Assembly (NCBI GenBank): GCA_023382265.1
Contig: JAMCPX010000001.1
Location: 1 to 64,000 of the forward strand
Source: Deltaproteobacteria bacterium
GTDB lineage: Bacteria > JAMCPX01
Direction: 5' to 3'
Length of the DNA stretch: 64,000 bases
This document shows, in pieces, positions 17,374 through 26,620 of this stretch. The notes beneath the pieces are model-generated. The model had not been told where the DNA came from. It saw only the letters and a list, made by a program, of their open reading frames with translations, and ran no database searches. The first letter of the stretch is position 1; every line of letters begins with the position of its first letter. A program made the translations under genes and the position numbers.

Positions 17374-17424
17374 AGATCCTTTTGACACGGATACTACTTT
17401 TTTTGGGCTGGTTTTTAGCTAATG

Positions 17425-17952
17425 CTATTTCCCATGCTCTTTCAGGTACTTTTCAAGCCCTTTCAATAGATTGACGAAGTTTGGCTTAATAAGCCCTAAA
17501 GATATCTTTGAAACCTCCTGGTTGATCCTGTTTTTCAGCAGGAACGGCACGAGTGGATGTTTGCCAAAATCAACGTCAAGGACGCCCGTAACTTTAATGA
17601 CCGTATGCTTGCCATCTGTTGTATAAAAATTCTTCCCGTGAGCTGAAACATAATCTTTAAAGATCAATGGCTCAAAATCCCAGATGCATGCATACTCACC
17701 GCTGATCCATTCTGCCTTATCGAGCCATGCGATTTCGTTTATATTTAATAATTTATTTACGATCACCGGAAGCTGATACTTACCATACCATTTATTTAAG
17801 AGCAAAACCCTGTCTTTTGTTTTTTTTCTTTCAACCATTTCAATCTTTTTTACATTTGGCAGATATTCCACAAGTTTAGAAAGGTCATCTCTTAATGCAT
17901 TAAACACTACATCAATAGGTATATCCGTTTTTAAAGTATATTCAAAATCCAT
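17425..17952 (-). CDS. SRPBCC/START-like ligand-binding protein
   Basis: 175 residues with the pattern of the polyketide-cyclase/START-like helix-grip fold: an N-terminal strand MDFEYTLKTDIP, an early helix (VFNALRDD), alternating hydrophobic strands and a long C-terminal helix. Such proteins bind lipids or aromatic ligands, or act on them. It is the last gene downstream of the CoA-transferase operon, 72 bases beyond subunit B, and may belong to it. It converges with the radical SAM gene. No specific substrate can be assigned. Confidence 0.6.
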   Translation of the reverse strand: MDFEYTLKTDIPIDVVFNALRDDLSKLVEYLPNVKKIEMVERKKTKDRVLLLNKWYGKYQLPVIVNKLLNINEIAWLDKAEWISGEYACIWDFEPLIFKDYVSAHGKNFYTTDGKHTVIKVTGVLDVDFGKHPLVPFLLKNRINQEVSKISLGLIKPNFVNLLKGLEKYLKEHGK

Positions 17953-18024
17953 AAACCCTCCTTTTATTTACAACTGCATATCTTTGCATAGATAATGTTA
18001 TATAAATAATAAATCTTCTTCAAA

Positions 18025-18660
18025 TTATTTGAATTGTAGATTTGCATCCGTACTGTTGATCACCATATCTTTTGTTATACCTGGTGCAAGCTCTTTTAAA
18101 ACAAGTCCGTTTTCTGTTACATCCATCACGCATAGATTCGTAATTATCATAGATACACAAGACTTCCCTGTTAGAGGATAGGTAAGTTCTTTAACAATCT
18201 TAGACTTGCCATCCTTTGTCGTATGGGTCATCATTACGATGATCCTTTTTACCCCGACTGCAATGTCCATTGCACCGCCAATGCTTGGGACCATGCCTGG
18301 TGCTGTCCAGTTTGCAAGATCACCTTTTTCTGAAACCTGATACGCTCCCATAATAGCAAGGTCAAGATGTCCACCCCTTATCATGGCAAACGAGATGTCG
18401 CTTGGGAAAAAGCTTGCCCCGGGTATACAGGTTACAGGCTGTTTTGCAGCATCGACAAGGTCGGGATGCTTTTCACCGGCAACTGCGAAACCCGCCATGC
18501 CCATAAGTCCATTCTCCGTATGAAAAAATACCGTTTCATTTGTTGGTATAAATTCGAGTACATGGGTTGGAATACCAATACCAAGATTAACAAAAAACCC
18601 GTCTTTAACTTCCATTGCAGCACGTTTTGCCATATCCCTTTCATTCATACCAGCGGTCAT
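18025..18660 (-). CDS. CoA-transferase subunit B (3-oxoacid/acetate CoA-transferase type)
   Basis: 211 residues. The catalytic glutamate is Glu49 in the signature FHTENGLMG, and NLGIGIPTHV precedes it as in ScoB/AtoA. An AAAGGAGA ribosome site 6 bases before the ATG at 18660 supports this start over the internal ATG four codons on. It overlaps the end of subunit A by 20 bases. With subunit A it moves CoA between carboxylic acids, probably to or from the product of the acyl-CoA pathway encoded upstream. Confidence 0.92.
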   Translation of the reverse strand: MTAGMNERDMAKRAAMEVKDGFFVNLGIGIPTHVLEFIPTNETVFFHTENGLMGMAGFAVAGEKHPDLVDAAKQPVTCIPGASFFPSDISFAMIRGGHLDLAIMGAYQVSEKGDLANWTAPGMVPSIGGAMDIAVGVKRIIVMMTHTTKDGKSKIVKELTYPLTGKSCVSMIITNLCVMDVTENGLVLKELAPGITKDMVINSTDANLQFK

Positions 18661-19330
18661 AGTACTCTCCTTTTACTATTCTATGAACAAATATGCAGGG
18701 TGTATGTACAGCATCCGGTTCAATGTTTCCCGGCTCAACAAGCTCCTCAACCTCTGCAATTGTCACCTTAGCTGCCATTGCCATCAGAGGATTAAAGTTT
18801 GAACCTGTGTACCTATAAACAAGGTTGCCGTACTTATCGCTCTTGTATGCTTTAACAAAGGCAAAATCGGCATCAAGAGGATACTCCATTACATAATGTT
18901 CTCCATTGATTGTTCGTGTTTCTTTGCCCTTTGAAATGAGCGTATCTGCACCCGTTTTAACATAGAATGCGCCAATCCCTGCACCTTTTGCCCTTATCCT
19001 TTCGGCAAGCGTACCTTGCGGAACAAGCTCAAGTTCTACGAGCCCTCTCTCATAAAGTTCTTTAAAAGACCTTGTTGCCGTCGGGTATGAACCGATAAAC
19101 TTTTTAACCCTGCCTGCTTTAAATAGCATTGCAAGCCCGTACTCATTCTCGTCAAGTCTTGAGCCTGGATTGTTGCTTATAACTGTCAAATCTTTTGTAC
19201 CTTTCTCGTACAGCGCCCTTATAAGGTTCTGAGGTATCCCTGCAAGACCAAAGCCTCCAAACATGATTGTTACGCCGTCATTTACATCCTTTATAGCATC
19301 AATAGAGGTTTTATAGGTTTTTTCAATCAT
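18641..19330 (-). CDS. CoA-transferase subunit A (3-oxoacid/acetate CoA-transferase type)
   Basis: 229 residues with the N-terminal glycine-rich motif MFGGFGLAGIPQNLI and EYPLDADFAF, typical of ScoA/AtoD. It forms a heteromer with subunit B, whose gene overlaps by 20 bases. The start overlaps the DUF35 gene end by four bases. Whether it acts on acetoacetate or a different acid is not visible. Confidence 0.92.
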   Translation of the reverse strand: MIEKTYKTSIDAIKDVNDGVTIMFGGFGLAGIPQNLIRALYEKGTKDLTVISNNPGSRLDENEYGLAMLFKAGRVKKFIGSYPTATRSFKELYERGLVELELVPQGTLAERIRAKGAGIGAFYVKTGADTLISKGKETRTINGEHYVMEYPLDADFAFVKAYKSDKYGNLVYRYTGSNFNPLMAMAAKVTIAEVEELVEPGNIEPDAVHTPCIFVHRIVKGEYYDRWYE

Positions 19331-19872
19331 ATATCCTCTTTAAAATAAAAGTCGGTCATTCTTCCATCCCTCTGTTTTCTAAACATTACCTTTACCCGCA
19401 TCCCGACTTTAACGCTTTTTATATCCTTTACCTCAACGTTTGACAGGATTGCAGTATCAACACCATCGAGCCTTATATACGCAACAATATAAGGCACCTG
19501 TTTTATATAACTTGATGTCCCAAAATAAACGGTTGTATAACTCAATATCTTCCCGGTGCCTTTTAATTCGAGCCATTCTGTCCCTTCATAACAATGAGGA
19601 CACTGTGTACGTGGTGGACAAAATACCTTGCCGCACACATTACACTTCGTTCCCATAAGCCTTTTATGCTCAAGAATTTCCCTGAAAAATCTTGAGTGTC
19701 CGCCATATGAATATCTCATTGTTATCCGCATTGTATCGGGTATTTCAAAAGGTGCATTTATATCTTTATTGTCTAACATATCTTTTTCAAATGTCTTTAT
19801 AATAGACGCAGGCTTTACACCGATACGATTTGCATTGCGTCTTGCCCATTTTAAAAATTCATTCTTATTCAT
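19327..19872 (-). CDS. DUF35 OB-fold/zinc-ribbon acyl-CoA-binding protein
   Basis: 181 residues. A zinc ribbon with cysteines in CNVCGKVFCPPRTQCPHC lies near residues 97-114, followed by an OB-fold (GKILSYTTVYF). An N-terminal helical region of ~70 residues precedes it. Known: DUF35 proteins bind thiolase-like partners, as in archaeal HMG-CoA complexes and in the Ltp2 steroid aldolase complex. The adjoining gene is a thiolase-like protein and the two overlap by four bases, so a complex is very likely. Confidence 0.88.
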   Translation of the reverse strand: MNKNEFLKWARRNANRIGVKPASIIKTFEKDMLDNKDINAPFEIPDTMRITMRYSYGGHSRFFREILEHKRLMGTKCNVCGKVFCPPRTQCPHCYEGTEWLELKGTGKILSYTTVYFGTSSYIKQVPYIVAYIRLDGVDTAILSNVEVKDIKSVKVGMRVKVMFRKQRDGRMTDFYFKEDI

Positions 19873-21068
19873 AGATTGTCCCTCTCAAGTACCAGACACA
19901 CGGTCCATGCGGCACCGGGTCCTCCAATGCTCTGTACCAGTCCTTTTTTTGCATTTTTAACCTGTCTATTCCCTGCCTCATCCCTGAGATGTAATACGAT
20001 CTCATTTGTCTGCATGATACCTGTAGCACCAACAGCATGACCGCATCCAATAAGTCCACCACTTACATTAACAGGTAATTTGCCATCCTTTTGTACAATG
20101 CCTTCATCAATAAGTCTGCCGCCTTTGCCTTCCTCGCAAAACCCGCAATCTTCATAGGCAATGATCTCTGTACCTGTAAATGCATCGTGCAATTCTGCAA
20201 GATCAATATCTTCAACGGGATTTTTTATGCCAGCCATGTCATAAGCTTTTTTTACGGCAATCCTGCTTGATTCAAAGCTGTACAGGTCTTTTCTATTGCC
20301 AATAACAGCCCAATCAAGAGCAGCACCAATACCCTTGATCCAGACAGGTGCTTTTTTAAATTTTTCTGCAACACCTTCTGCTGCAAGGATAAGTACTGCA
20401 GAGCCTTCTGAATAAAGACAATTGTCGTATCTTTTAAATGGATATGCGATCATAGGCGAATTCATTACATCATCTATGCTGAGCTCAATAGGACTCTGGG
20501 CTACAGGATTAAGCATTGCATTTTTATGATTCTTTACAGATACCTTTGCCATCTGGAGTTCTGTTGGACTGCCATATTTTTCAAGATGTGCAATAGTCGT
20601 CAGTGCGAATGAACCCGCCGCTGTTCTGCCTGTTGGCTGCTCATAAGTCATATCTGCTGTATACGAAATCGCCTTTAACACCTCAGGACTTGACCTGTCC
20701 GATTCATAATCAAAACAATCTGCCGACTTCTCAACCCCTACAACAAGACAAACATCGTAAAGTCCTGATGCAATCTGTGCAAATCCGGCACTTATTGCAC
20801 TTCCGCCTGTTGCACCGCCAGTTGAAACCCTAATTGCCGGCTTTGGTGCCATACCTATGTAATCATGAACGAACAGATCGGGCTGGAACTGCCTTTCAAA
20901 AAAGTCATTATAAATCCCATAAACAACACAATCTATGTCATCCTTTGTAATACCGGCATCATCAATAGCCATTTTTACTGCATCATAAGCCAGCTCAAAA
21001 TATGTTTTTTCAATCCACCTTGATCTGAACTGTGTAGTGCCTATACCAACAACACCAACCCTTCTCAT
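19869..21068 (-). CDS. Thiolase-fold protein without the nucleophilic cysteine (SCP2/Ltp-like)
   Basis: 399 residues of the SCP2-thiolase-like type, with AELHDAFTGTEIIAYED and GLIGCGHAVGATG (the GHxxGATG block). In true thiolases the nucleophile lies in an NxCaSG-type motif; the matching segment here is VSTGGATGGSA, with Gly85 in the cysteine slot. The usual second cysteine (CxGGGxG) is replaced by SIGGPGAAW. A standard thiolytic reaction is therefore unlikely. Known precedent: Ltp2, a thiolase-fold retro-aldolase that works with a DUF35 protein and cleaves steroid side chains. The adjoining DUF35 gene fits that precedent. The exact substrate is unknown. Confidence 0.85.
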   Translation of the reverse strand: MRRVGVVGIGTTQFRSRWIEKTYFELAYDAVKMAIDDAGITKDDIDCVVYGIYNDFFERQFQPDLFVHDYIGMAPKPAIRVSTGGATGGSAISAGFAQIASGLYDVCLVVGVEKSADCFDYESDRSSPEVLKAISYTADMTYEQPTGRTAAGSFALTTIAHLEKYGSPTELQMAKVSVKNHKNAMLNPVAQSPIELSIDDVMNSPMIAYPFKRYDNCLYSEGSAVLILAAEGVAEKFKKAPVWIKGIGAALDWAVIGNRKDLYSFESSRIAVKKAYDMAGIKNPVEDIDLAELHDAFTGTEIIAYEDCGFCEEGKGGRLIDEGIVQKDGKLPVNVSGGLIGCGHAVGATGIMQTNEIVLHLRDEAGNRQVKNAKKGLVQSIGGPGAAWTVCLVLERDNL

Positions 21069-22204
21069 TATAGCTCCCTCGATACAATAAGCTTTTGAAT
21101 CTCATTCGTGCCCTGTGCAGAGATCCATGAAAACGCATCCCTCAAATACCTTTCAACAGGATAATCAGAGGTAGCGCCATAAGCACCGAGTACCCGATTC
21201 GCAAGTTCCACAGATTTTATAAGCGTCTGAGCTGAATAAAACTTTGCAAGCGATGTTTCTTTTCTATGTTTGATGCCATTATCATGCATCATAGCGGCAC
21301 GGTACGTAAGCATCCTGGACGCATCAATTTCCGCGAGGAGATCTGCTAATGGGAATGATATTGCCTGATTTTCGATGATTGGCTTGTTACCCACAATTCT
21401 CTGTTTAGCAAATCCGGCTGCTGCATCGTACGATGCCCTTGCAAGTCCGGTATAACCTGCTGCAAGGCTTATCCTCGTTGTATTAAGTATCTCAAGAGCG
21501 AGTTTTAAGCCTTCGTCCTTATTTCCAATAATATTATTTTCAGGAACAAAAAGATTTTCAAGTACAATATTAAAAGCCCTGTGCCCTTTTAGTCCCATCG
21601 TTTCAACGTGGCTTTCAAAAACAAGTCCGTCCGGCTTTCCCTCAATAACAAACCCTGATATACCCCTGCCGCCTTTCTCGGGCGATGTTTTTGCAAACAG
21701 AATATAAAACTCCGATATGTCTGCAAATGTAACGAGCCTTTTTTTGCCATTAAGCAAAAATCCGCCATGTGTTTTCGCAGCTGTAGTCTTCATACCCGCC
21801 GGATCAGAGCCGGGGCCATCATCCGTAAGCGAGTAGCAGCCAACCATGCCTTTTGCCAGTTTAGGTAAAAAATAATCTTTTTGTCTATCATTGCCGCCGT
21901 ATAAAAGTCCATACGTAAAAAGCTGTGCAACTTCAACAAGCGGTATCAATGCAGGGCATATATACCCGACCTCTTCTGCAACAATACATGTTTCCAGTGT
22001 ACTTTGATTCATACCGTCGTAAGCCTTTGGTACAGAAAGGGCTGTAAGTCTTAATGGATTTGCAAGAAGTTTTTTTATGAGCTGCTGAGGAATGACATCA
22101 TCCTCATCAATCTTTTGTACATGCGGAAGAACTTCATTAGTCATATAATCGTGCACATCATTGCGTAACTTAATCTGCGAGTCCGTTAAAAAGATATCGG
22201 TCAT
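21068..22204 (-). CDS. Acyl-CoA dehydrogenase
   Basis: 378 residues, standard length. It shows the ACAD signatures: YSLTDDGPGSDPAGMKT for substrate/FAD binding, a middle beta domain (FVEG-like strands), and the C-terminal block near GAYGATSDYPVERYLRDA. The catalytic base region reads QGTNEIQKLIVSREL. It introduces the alpha-beta double bond of an acyl-CoA. It opens the operon with an AGGAGG ribosome site; its stop overlaps the thiolase-like start by one base. The 237 bases upstream contain a weak TTGCCT-N17-TATTGA promoter candidate on the minus strand. Confidence 0.9.
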   Translation of the reverse strand: MTDIFLTDSQIKLRNDVHDYMTNEVLPHVQKIDEDDVIPQQLIKKLLANPLRLTALSVPKAYDGMNQSTLETCIVAEEVGYICPALIPLVEVAQLFTYGLLYGGNDRQKDYFLPKLAKGMVGCYSLTDDGPGSDPAGMKTTAAKTHGGFLLNGKKRLVTFADISEFYILFAKTSPEKGGRGISGFVIEGKPDGLVFESHVETMGLKGHRAFNIVLENLFVPENNIIGNKDEGLKLALEILNTTRISLAAGYTGLARASYDAAAGFAKQRIVGNKPIIENQAISFPLADLLAEIDASRMLTYRAAMMHDNGIKHRKETSLAKFYSAQTLIKSVELANRVLGAYGATSDYPVERYLRDAFSWISAQGTNEIQKLIVSREL

Positions 22205-22441
22205 AAGTCCTCCTGATTAATTGATTTATCTGTCAATAACAAATAGCTACAGATAAGGCAAGCAGATTACAAAATCTTATCATCGATTTTATCCTTATGA
22301 TGGGTTGATCAGAGGGTTATCATCTATACTTTCATGTTAACCATAAAATATAATGGAGAATCCTGTGAGTTCGCCGCTTGACAAAACAATTTTCTTTACG
22401 TCTACGAAACATAGCCGAAGGATTTGCGGGACACAGGGTTA

Positions 22442-23482
22442 TCAACCTTTTTCAAGTTTACTAAGTATGGAGTCTATTTCGTCCACTTCTTCAGGTTTTT
22501 CTGTTTTTGGTCCAGATGGTGCAGCTTTAGCGGATGGCGGAGGTTCGGAAGGCTGAGGCTTGTCTATCCTTGCTTTAGACTGTCCCTGCTGCTCTGTGAT
22601 TTTAGGTTTCTCTGCGTAATCAATCTGCTCCTTAATATCTTCAGCTGTAAACTTTTTATCCTTTTCTCCCTTATTTAAACCAAGGTCTGATGCGACAGCA
22701 TCAATAATTTTACTATCGATTTGTTTGGCTTTTAGCAAAAAACCCTCGAATAAAGCATTCGATGAAATAATGTTTATCATCCTCGGTATGCCCTGTGAGT
22801 ATGTATGTATTTTTACCACAGTATCGTCTGCGAATATGGAATCCTTTGAGCCTGCAAGTGATAGCCTGTGTTTTATGTATGCCTCTGTAGACTCATAATT
22901 AAATGATTCCAATTTGTATCTCAGTGCAACCCGCTGGGAAAGGGGTTCATCGAGTTTAAGATTTTCCTCTATCTCGGGTAATCCAAAAAAAACAAAGGTT
23001 ATGAGTTTTCTATCGGACGCCTCAAGATTCAATAATCCCCTGAATTCCTCCATCATCTCTTTATTTTTCAGCATCTGTGCTTCATCAATTAGAACAACGG
23101 CTTTTCTTTTCTGTTCGTATAGCTGCGACAATCTTTCGTAAAGCTGGGACAATAATGTAATCTTATTATCGGAAGGAGCTGAAACTCCGAGCTGCATCGA
23201 GATTTTTTTTAGTAACCAGTCTGCCGTTATTCCTGAATGAATAATAACAAGCAGCGCAGATTCATACTCCTCTTCCGGAAGGCTGTCCAACATACGTCTT
23301 GCAAGAGTCGTTTTACCAGTACCGATATCTCCTATAAGAATAGCAAGCCCTTTCATGCTATCAACCGTATACATAAGCCTCACAAGTGCTTTTGAATGCT
23401 GTGCACTATTATAATAAAACTTAATATCTGGAGCACTTGAAAAAGGTTCTTCTTTTAACTTGTAAAATTCTAAATAATTCAT
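22442..23482 (-). CDS. ExeA/GspA-like AAA ATPase
   Basis: 346 residues. The N-terminal YKLKEEPFSSAPD is typical of ExeA-type ATPases. Walker A GDIGTGKTT lies at 51-59 and Walker B reads VVLIDEAQML. About 80 C-terminal residues are a charged, proline-rich tail (PQPSEPPPSAKAAPSGPK) that replaces the membrane and peptidoglycan-binding part of classical ExeA. The gene starts 12 bases after the TPR protein gene, so both are probably one operon. Role in secretion or pilus assembly is inference from the family. Confidence 0.82.
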   Translation of the reverse strand: MNYLEFYKLKEEPFSSAPDIKFYYNSAQHSKALVRLMYTVDSMKGLAILIGDIGTGKTTLARRMLDSLPEEEYESALLVIIHSGITADWLLKKISMQLGVSAPSDNKITLLSQLYERLSQLYEQKRKAVVLIDEAQMLKNKEMMEEFRGLLNLEASDRKLITFVFFGLPEIEENLKLDEPLSQRVALRYKLESFNYESTEAYIKHRLSLAGSKDSIFADDTVVKIHTYSQGIPRMINIISSNALFEGFLLKAKQIDSKIIDAVASDLGLNKGEKDKKFTAEDIKEQIDYAEKPKITEQQGQSKARIDKPQPSEPPPSAKAAPSGPKTEKPEEVDEIDSILSKLEKG

Positions 23483-23494
23483 ATTATTCCTTTA

Positions 23495-26425
23495 TCAAAT
23501 ATAGGATACCTTTTTCTTTGTTTGTTTTATATTATCTTCTTTCTTATTTTGTATAACCCCGGATTCTTCTATTTTTGTACTCTTATCCGGTAAAGGATTG
23601 TATTGCTGTATCGGTTCATTATTAGTACCGCTGTCCGGCATTATGTGATCTTCCGATAGGGTTTCCGGTTTCATGATCGATTCCAGTGTAAAAACTTCTT
23701 TTTTTTGTTCTTTGTCATTTTCATGTAAATCGATTTGATCAACTTTTACAAATTCTGACAATTTATTCAGCTTTTCTTTTGCATCTCTGAAACTTTCATC
23801 CATTTTACTTACATCTTCATAACTCTTGTAAGCGCTTTTCATATCACCATAAGCCTCATAGGCAAGTGCAAGCTCATAAATCAATCCTTTATTCTCAGGG
23901 GATACCCCGCCTTTTGTATCTAACGCCTGTAGATAAGCATCTATTGCCTTCCCGGGCAAACCTTTACCCATATAACTCATGCCGAGCATAATAAGTCCAT
24001 CCGCCTTCTTTTGCGGCGAGCCGATGGCAATGTTAAACTCATTTATAGCTTCATCTATTAATCCCATTTCTTTATACGCAATACCAAGGTTGTAATGTGT
24101 TTCTGCGTCTTCCTTATCAACCGTTTTTTCTACACCTCTTTTAAAGGCTTCGAGTACCTCTTCCACACTCACCTGCTGCTCTTCCTCTTTTATGGCAGCC
24201 GGCTCTTCCGATGATGCAGCAGTTTGAGATAATTCGTTCTCAAGTGCTTGCGCCAGATCAAAAAGCTCATCAGAAGAAGACACGGAAACAACATGCCGGG
24301 CTTCGTACCCTATAAAAGGCTCTCCTTCCTCTATAACAGTTTGCTCTTCTGGAACGGTTTTTTCTTTGTCAATGATATCATTATACATAGCCTTAGAGCG
24401 TTCTTCATTCGGATACGCAGTCATGATTTTTTCAAGTATATGTTTGGCCTCGGTTAACAGCCCTTGCTGTCTATAAAATTCTGCCTCATCTAATGAATCA
24501 AGGATATCTATATTTGATCCATGATCTAATGCATCACTTCCAACTTCCGGCTCTTTTAAGTTAACGATATCGGCAGAACTTACAGCTCCTATTTCTTTAA
24601 GCTCATCTTCTGAAAAATTAAAATCGACTTCTTCTCCAGGTTTATTATCCCCGGCTGTTTTTTGTTCCTGATGTATATCGCTAAACTCAGGCGTAAATTC
24701 GATCTCTTCGGGTATGGGAAGTGATTCTTCGATAAGATGCTGCGGCTGTTCTGAAGCATGGATAGATTGTTCGTTCATATTATTTTCAATCCGATTAGCG
24801 ATATCTTCCATTTGTTTTACAGGTGCTTCATTATGATCGATTTCTACTTCAAATTCTATATCGGTATTAATATCTTTTGATTCAACAGAGGATGATTGTT
24901 TCTGCTCCTTTGATATCTGTTGAGCAGTCTCCTCTTTAATTTTTAGCTCTTTCTGTGTTTGAGTAGATCTTTCAATCTCGATATCTTCTGTACCCGGATT
25001 GACCTTTTCAACTTTTGTCTTTTCTGATCCGTCTTCTTTTCCTGATGGTGAACTAAATCCTGCCAGTGCCCTTAATAGATCATTTTCAGGGTCGTTTTCA
25101 AGGGCCCTTCTTACATACTCCTCTGCTTTATCTATATCTCCATCATTAATAAAGACATTATAAAGTTTTTCCGCAATTCCGGATGCTTCTATAAACTTTT
25201 TTCCCTGTATGTAGAGTTCAAAAAGTTCTATAAGTGCTATTCTATTACCAGAACTTATTGTAAGGATTTGATTTAATTTTTCTATTGCCTTTGCGTTTAA
25301 ACCATAACGCTTGTACACCTGAGCCTCGGAAAAAAATTTCTCTATATCTTCGCCGGATAAAGATGTTCCGCTGCCTTTTTCTGTATCCTCAGTAACTTTT
25401 TTTTGCTTAATATCATCCGCTTGTTTTATCAAATTGTCTGCAGCGGGTTTTAGGGGTTCTCTTGATTCAATAGGCTCTGCGTGTATCTCTGTATCCGCTT
25501 CCGGAGATGAGTTTTTGGGCAGGCTGCTTCCAATAACAGTCTGGAGAGCTTGTTCATCAGAAGGATCAAGTTCCAAGACCTTTTTATATATATCCACCGC
25601 TTCATTTTTTAAGCCTTCCTTTGTATAAAGCTTTGCAACTTCTTTGTACGCGTTGATAGCAAGTGGATACTTTTCTAATGCTGCATAAGCCTTTGCAAGG
25701 GCGAGGAGTACTTCTGAATCGGATTTACTTAAGTTTATAATTTCCTTTACCTTTAGAAGTACTTTCTGATAATCACCTCTTTTAAGGTAAAGTTTTATCA
25801 ATTGTTTTAACACACTTATTTCACCGGGCTTAACAATCAACATTTTCTCATACACGGTTATCAGATCTATTACTTTTTTAGCTTCTATTAATTTTTGTGC
25901 GATATTTGAAAGTTCCGTGTACGCTTTATCTTTCATTCCGTTTTTAATGTACAGCTCTGATAGCTTCATCTTGCCTGCAAGATTTGACGGCTCAATTTCC
26001 GTTAATCTCTGAAGAATCTGTAAGGCCTCTGTTATTTTACCCTCTTTCTCGTATAGCGCAATTGCGGTTTTATAGTGTGACATTGCATCCGCACCAAGAT
26101 TTTTCTTGGTAAACAACTCCGCAAGTTTCATATAAATTGTGGGGAGTGTCGGATTTATACTCATGACCTGTCGATAAACAGCTATAGCCTTATCGTAAAA
26201 GCCGTTTTGCTTAAATAGATTGGCTGCAAAATCATAGTACTTTACAGCCTCTTCTTTTTGTTCCAATTTTAAGAATAGTTCCGCAATCTTTAAGGCAACC
26301 TGATTATTTTTAGGATCAGCCTCAAGAATCCTTTGCAAATCTTTTATAGCTTTATCAAACTGATTCTTGGCTATAAATTTATTTGCGCTATCCAATAATT
26401 TATTTTTATCTAAAGCAGCCAACAA
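23495..26425 (-). CDS. Giant tetratricopeptide-repeat protein
   Basis: 976 residues. The first ~300 residues are consecutive TPR hairpins (for example DKAIAVYRQVMSINPTLP). Two more TPR units lie near 365-460. A long acidic, Glu/Gln/Ser-rich stretch at roughly 460-640 looks disordered. Further TPR-like helices occur near 650-690, and a clear TPR block of ~130 residues starts near 775. No signal peptide or membrane segment is seen, so it is probably a cytoplasmic scaffold. The only partner suggested by context is the ExeA-like ATPase that follows 12 bases later. The specific function is not recognised. Confidence 0.8.
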   Translation of the reverse strand: MLAALDKNKLLDSANKFIAKNQFDKAIKDLQRILEADPKNNQVALKIAELFLKLEQKEEAVKYYDFAANLFKQNGFYDKAIAVYRQVMSINPTLPTIYMKLAELFTKKNLGADAMSHYKTAIALYEKEGKITEALQILQRLTEIEPSNLAGKMKLSELYIKNGMKDKAYTELSNIAQKLIEAKKVIDLITVYEKMLIVKPGEISVLKQLIKLYLKRGDYQKVLLKVKEIINLSKSDSEVLLALAKAYAALEKYPLAINAYKEVAKLYTKEGLKNEAVDIYKKVLELDPSDEQALQTVIGSSLPKNSSPEADTEIHAEPIESREPLKPAADNLIKQADDIKQKKVTEDTEKGSGTSLSGEDIEKFFSEAQVYKRYGLNAKAIEKLNQILTISSGNRIALIELFELYIQGKKFIEASGIAEKLYNVFINDGDIDKAEEYVRRALENDPENDLLRALAGFSSPSGKEDGSEKTKVEKVNPGTEDIEIERSTQTQKELKIKEETAQQISKEQKQSSSVESKDINTDIEFEVEIDHNEAPVKQMEDIANRIENNMNEQSIHASEQPQHLIEESLPIPEEIEFTPEFSDIHQEQKTAGDNKPGEEVDFNFSEDELKEIGAVSSADIVNLKEPEVGSDALDHGSNIDILDSLDEAEFYRQQGLLTEAKHILEKIMTAYPNEERSKAMYNDIIDKEKTVPEEQTVIEEGEPFIGYEARHVVSVSSSDELFDLAQALENELSQTAASSEEPAAIKEEEQQVSVEEVLEAFKRGVEKTVDKEDAETHYNLGIAYKEMGLIDEAINEFNIAIGSPQKKADGLIMLGMSYMGKGLPGKAIDAYLQALDTKGGVSPENKGLIYELALAYEAYGDMKSAYKSYEDVSKMDESFRDAKEKLNKLSEFVKVDQIDLHENDKEQKKEVFTLESIMKPETLSEDHIMPDSGTNNEPIQQYNPLPDKSTKIEESGVIQNKKEDNIKQTKKKVSYI

Positions 26426-26584
26426 GTCTCCTTATCGAATCGTTCCAATAATAGATATAACTTACATGTCGGTAATTGTCAAACCTGTGCAAGCATCAAT
26501 AAAAGTTATAAAGTTGAAAAATCAGAGAAATAAGTGTCCCCTTAGAAAGTAATAAGGACTAGTGCATCCGATCTGCAATCCTTG

Positions 26585-26616
26585 ATCAGGGACAGACTAT
26601 CGCGTCTGTCCCTGAT
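26585..26616. repeat. Perfect 13-bp inverted repeat (hairpin) after the aminotransferase gene
   Basis: ATCAGGGACAGAC (26585-26597), a six-base loop TATCGC, and GTCTGTCCCTGAT (26604-26616) form a perfect stem directly after the stop codon at 26621. There is no T-run on either strand, so it is not a textbook intrinsic terminator. The GGGACAGAC/GTCTGTCCC core resembles REP-type repeats. No second copy was noticed in the window. Confidence 0.7.
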
Positions 26617-26620
26617 ATCC

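Noticed and set aside
17374-17424. Terminator between the radical SAM gene and the SRPBCC gene
   Set aside because: There is a T-run, but only a 4-bp stem (ATCC/GGAT) precedes it.
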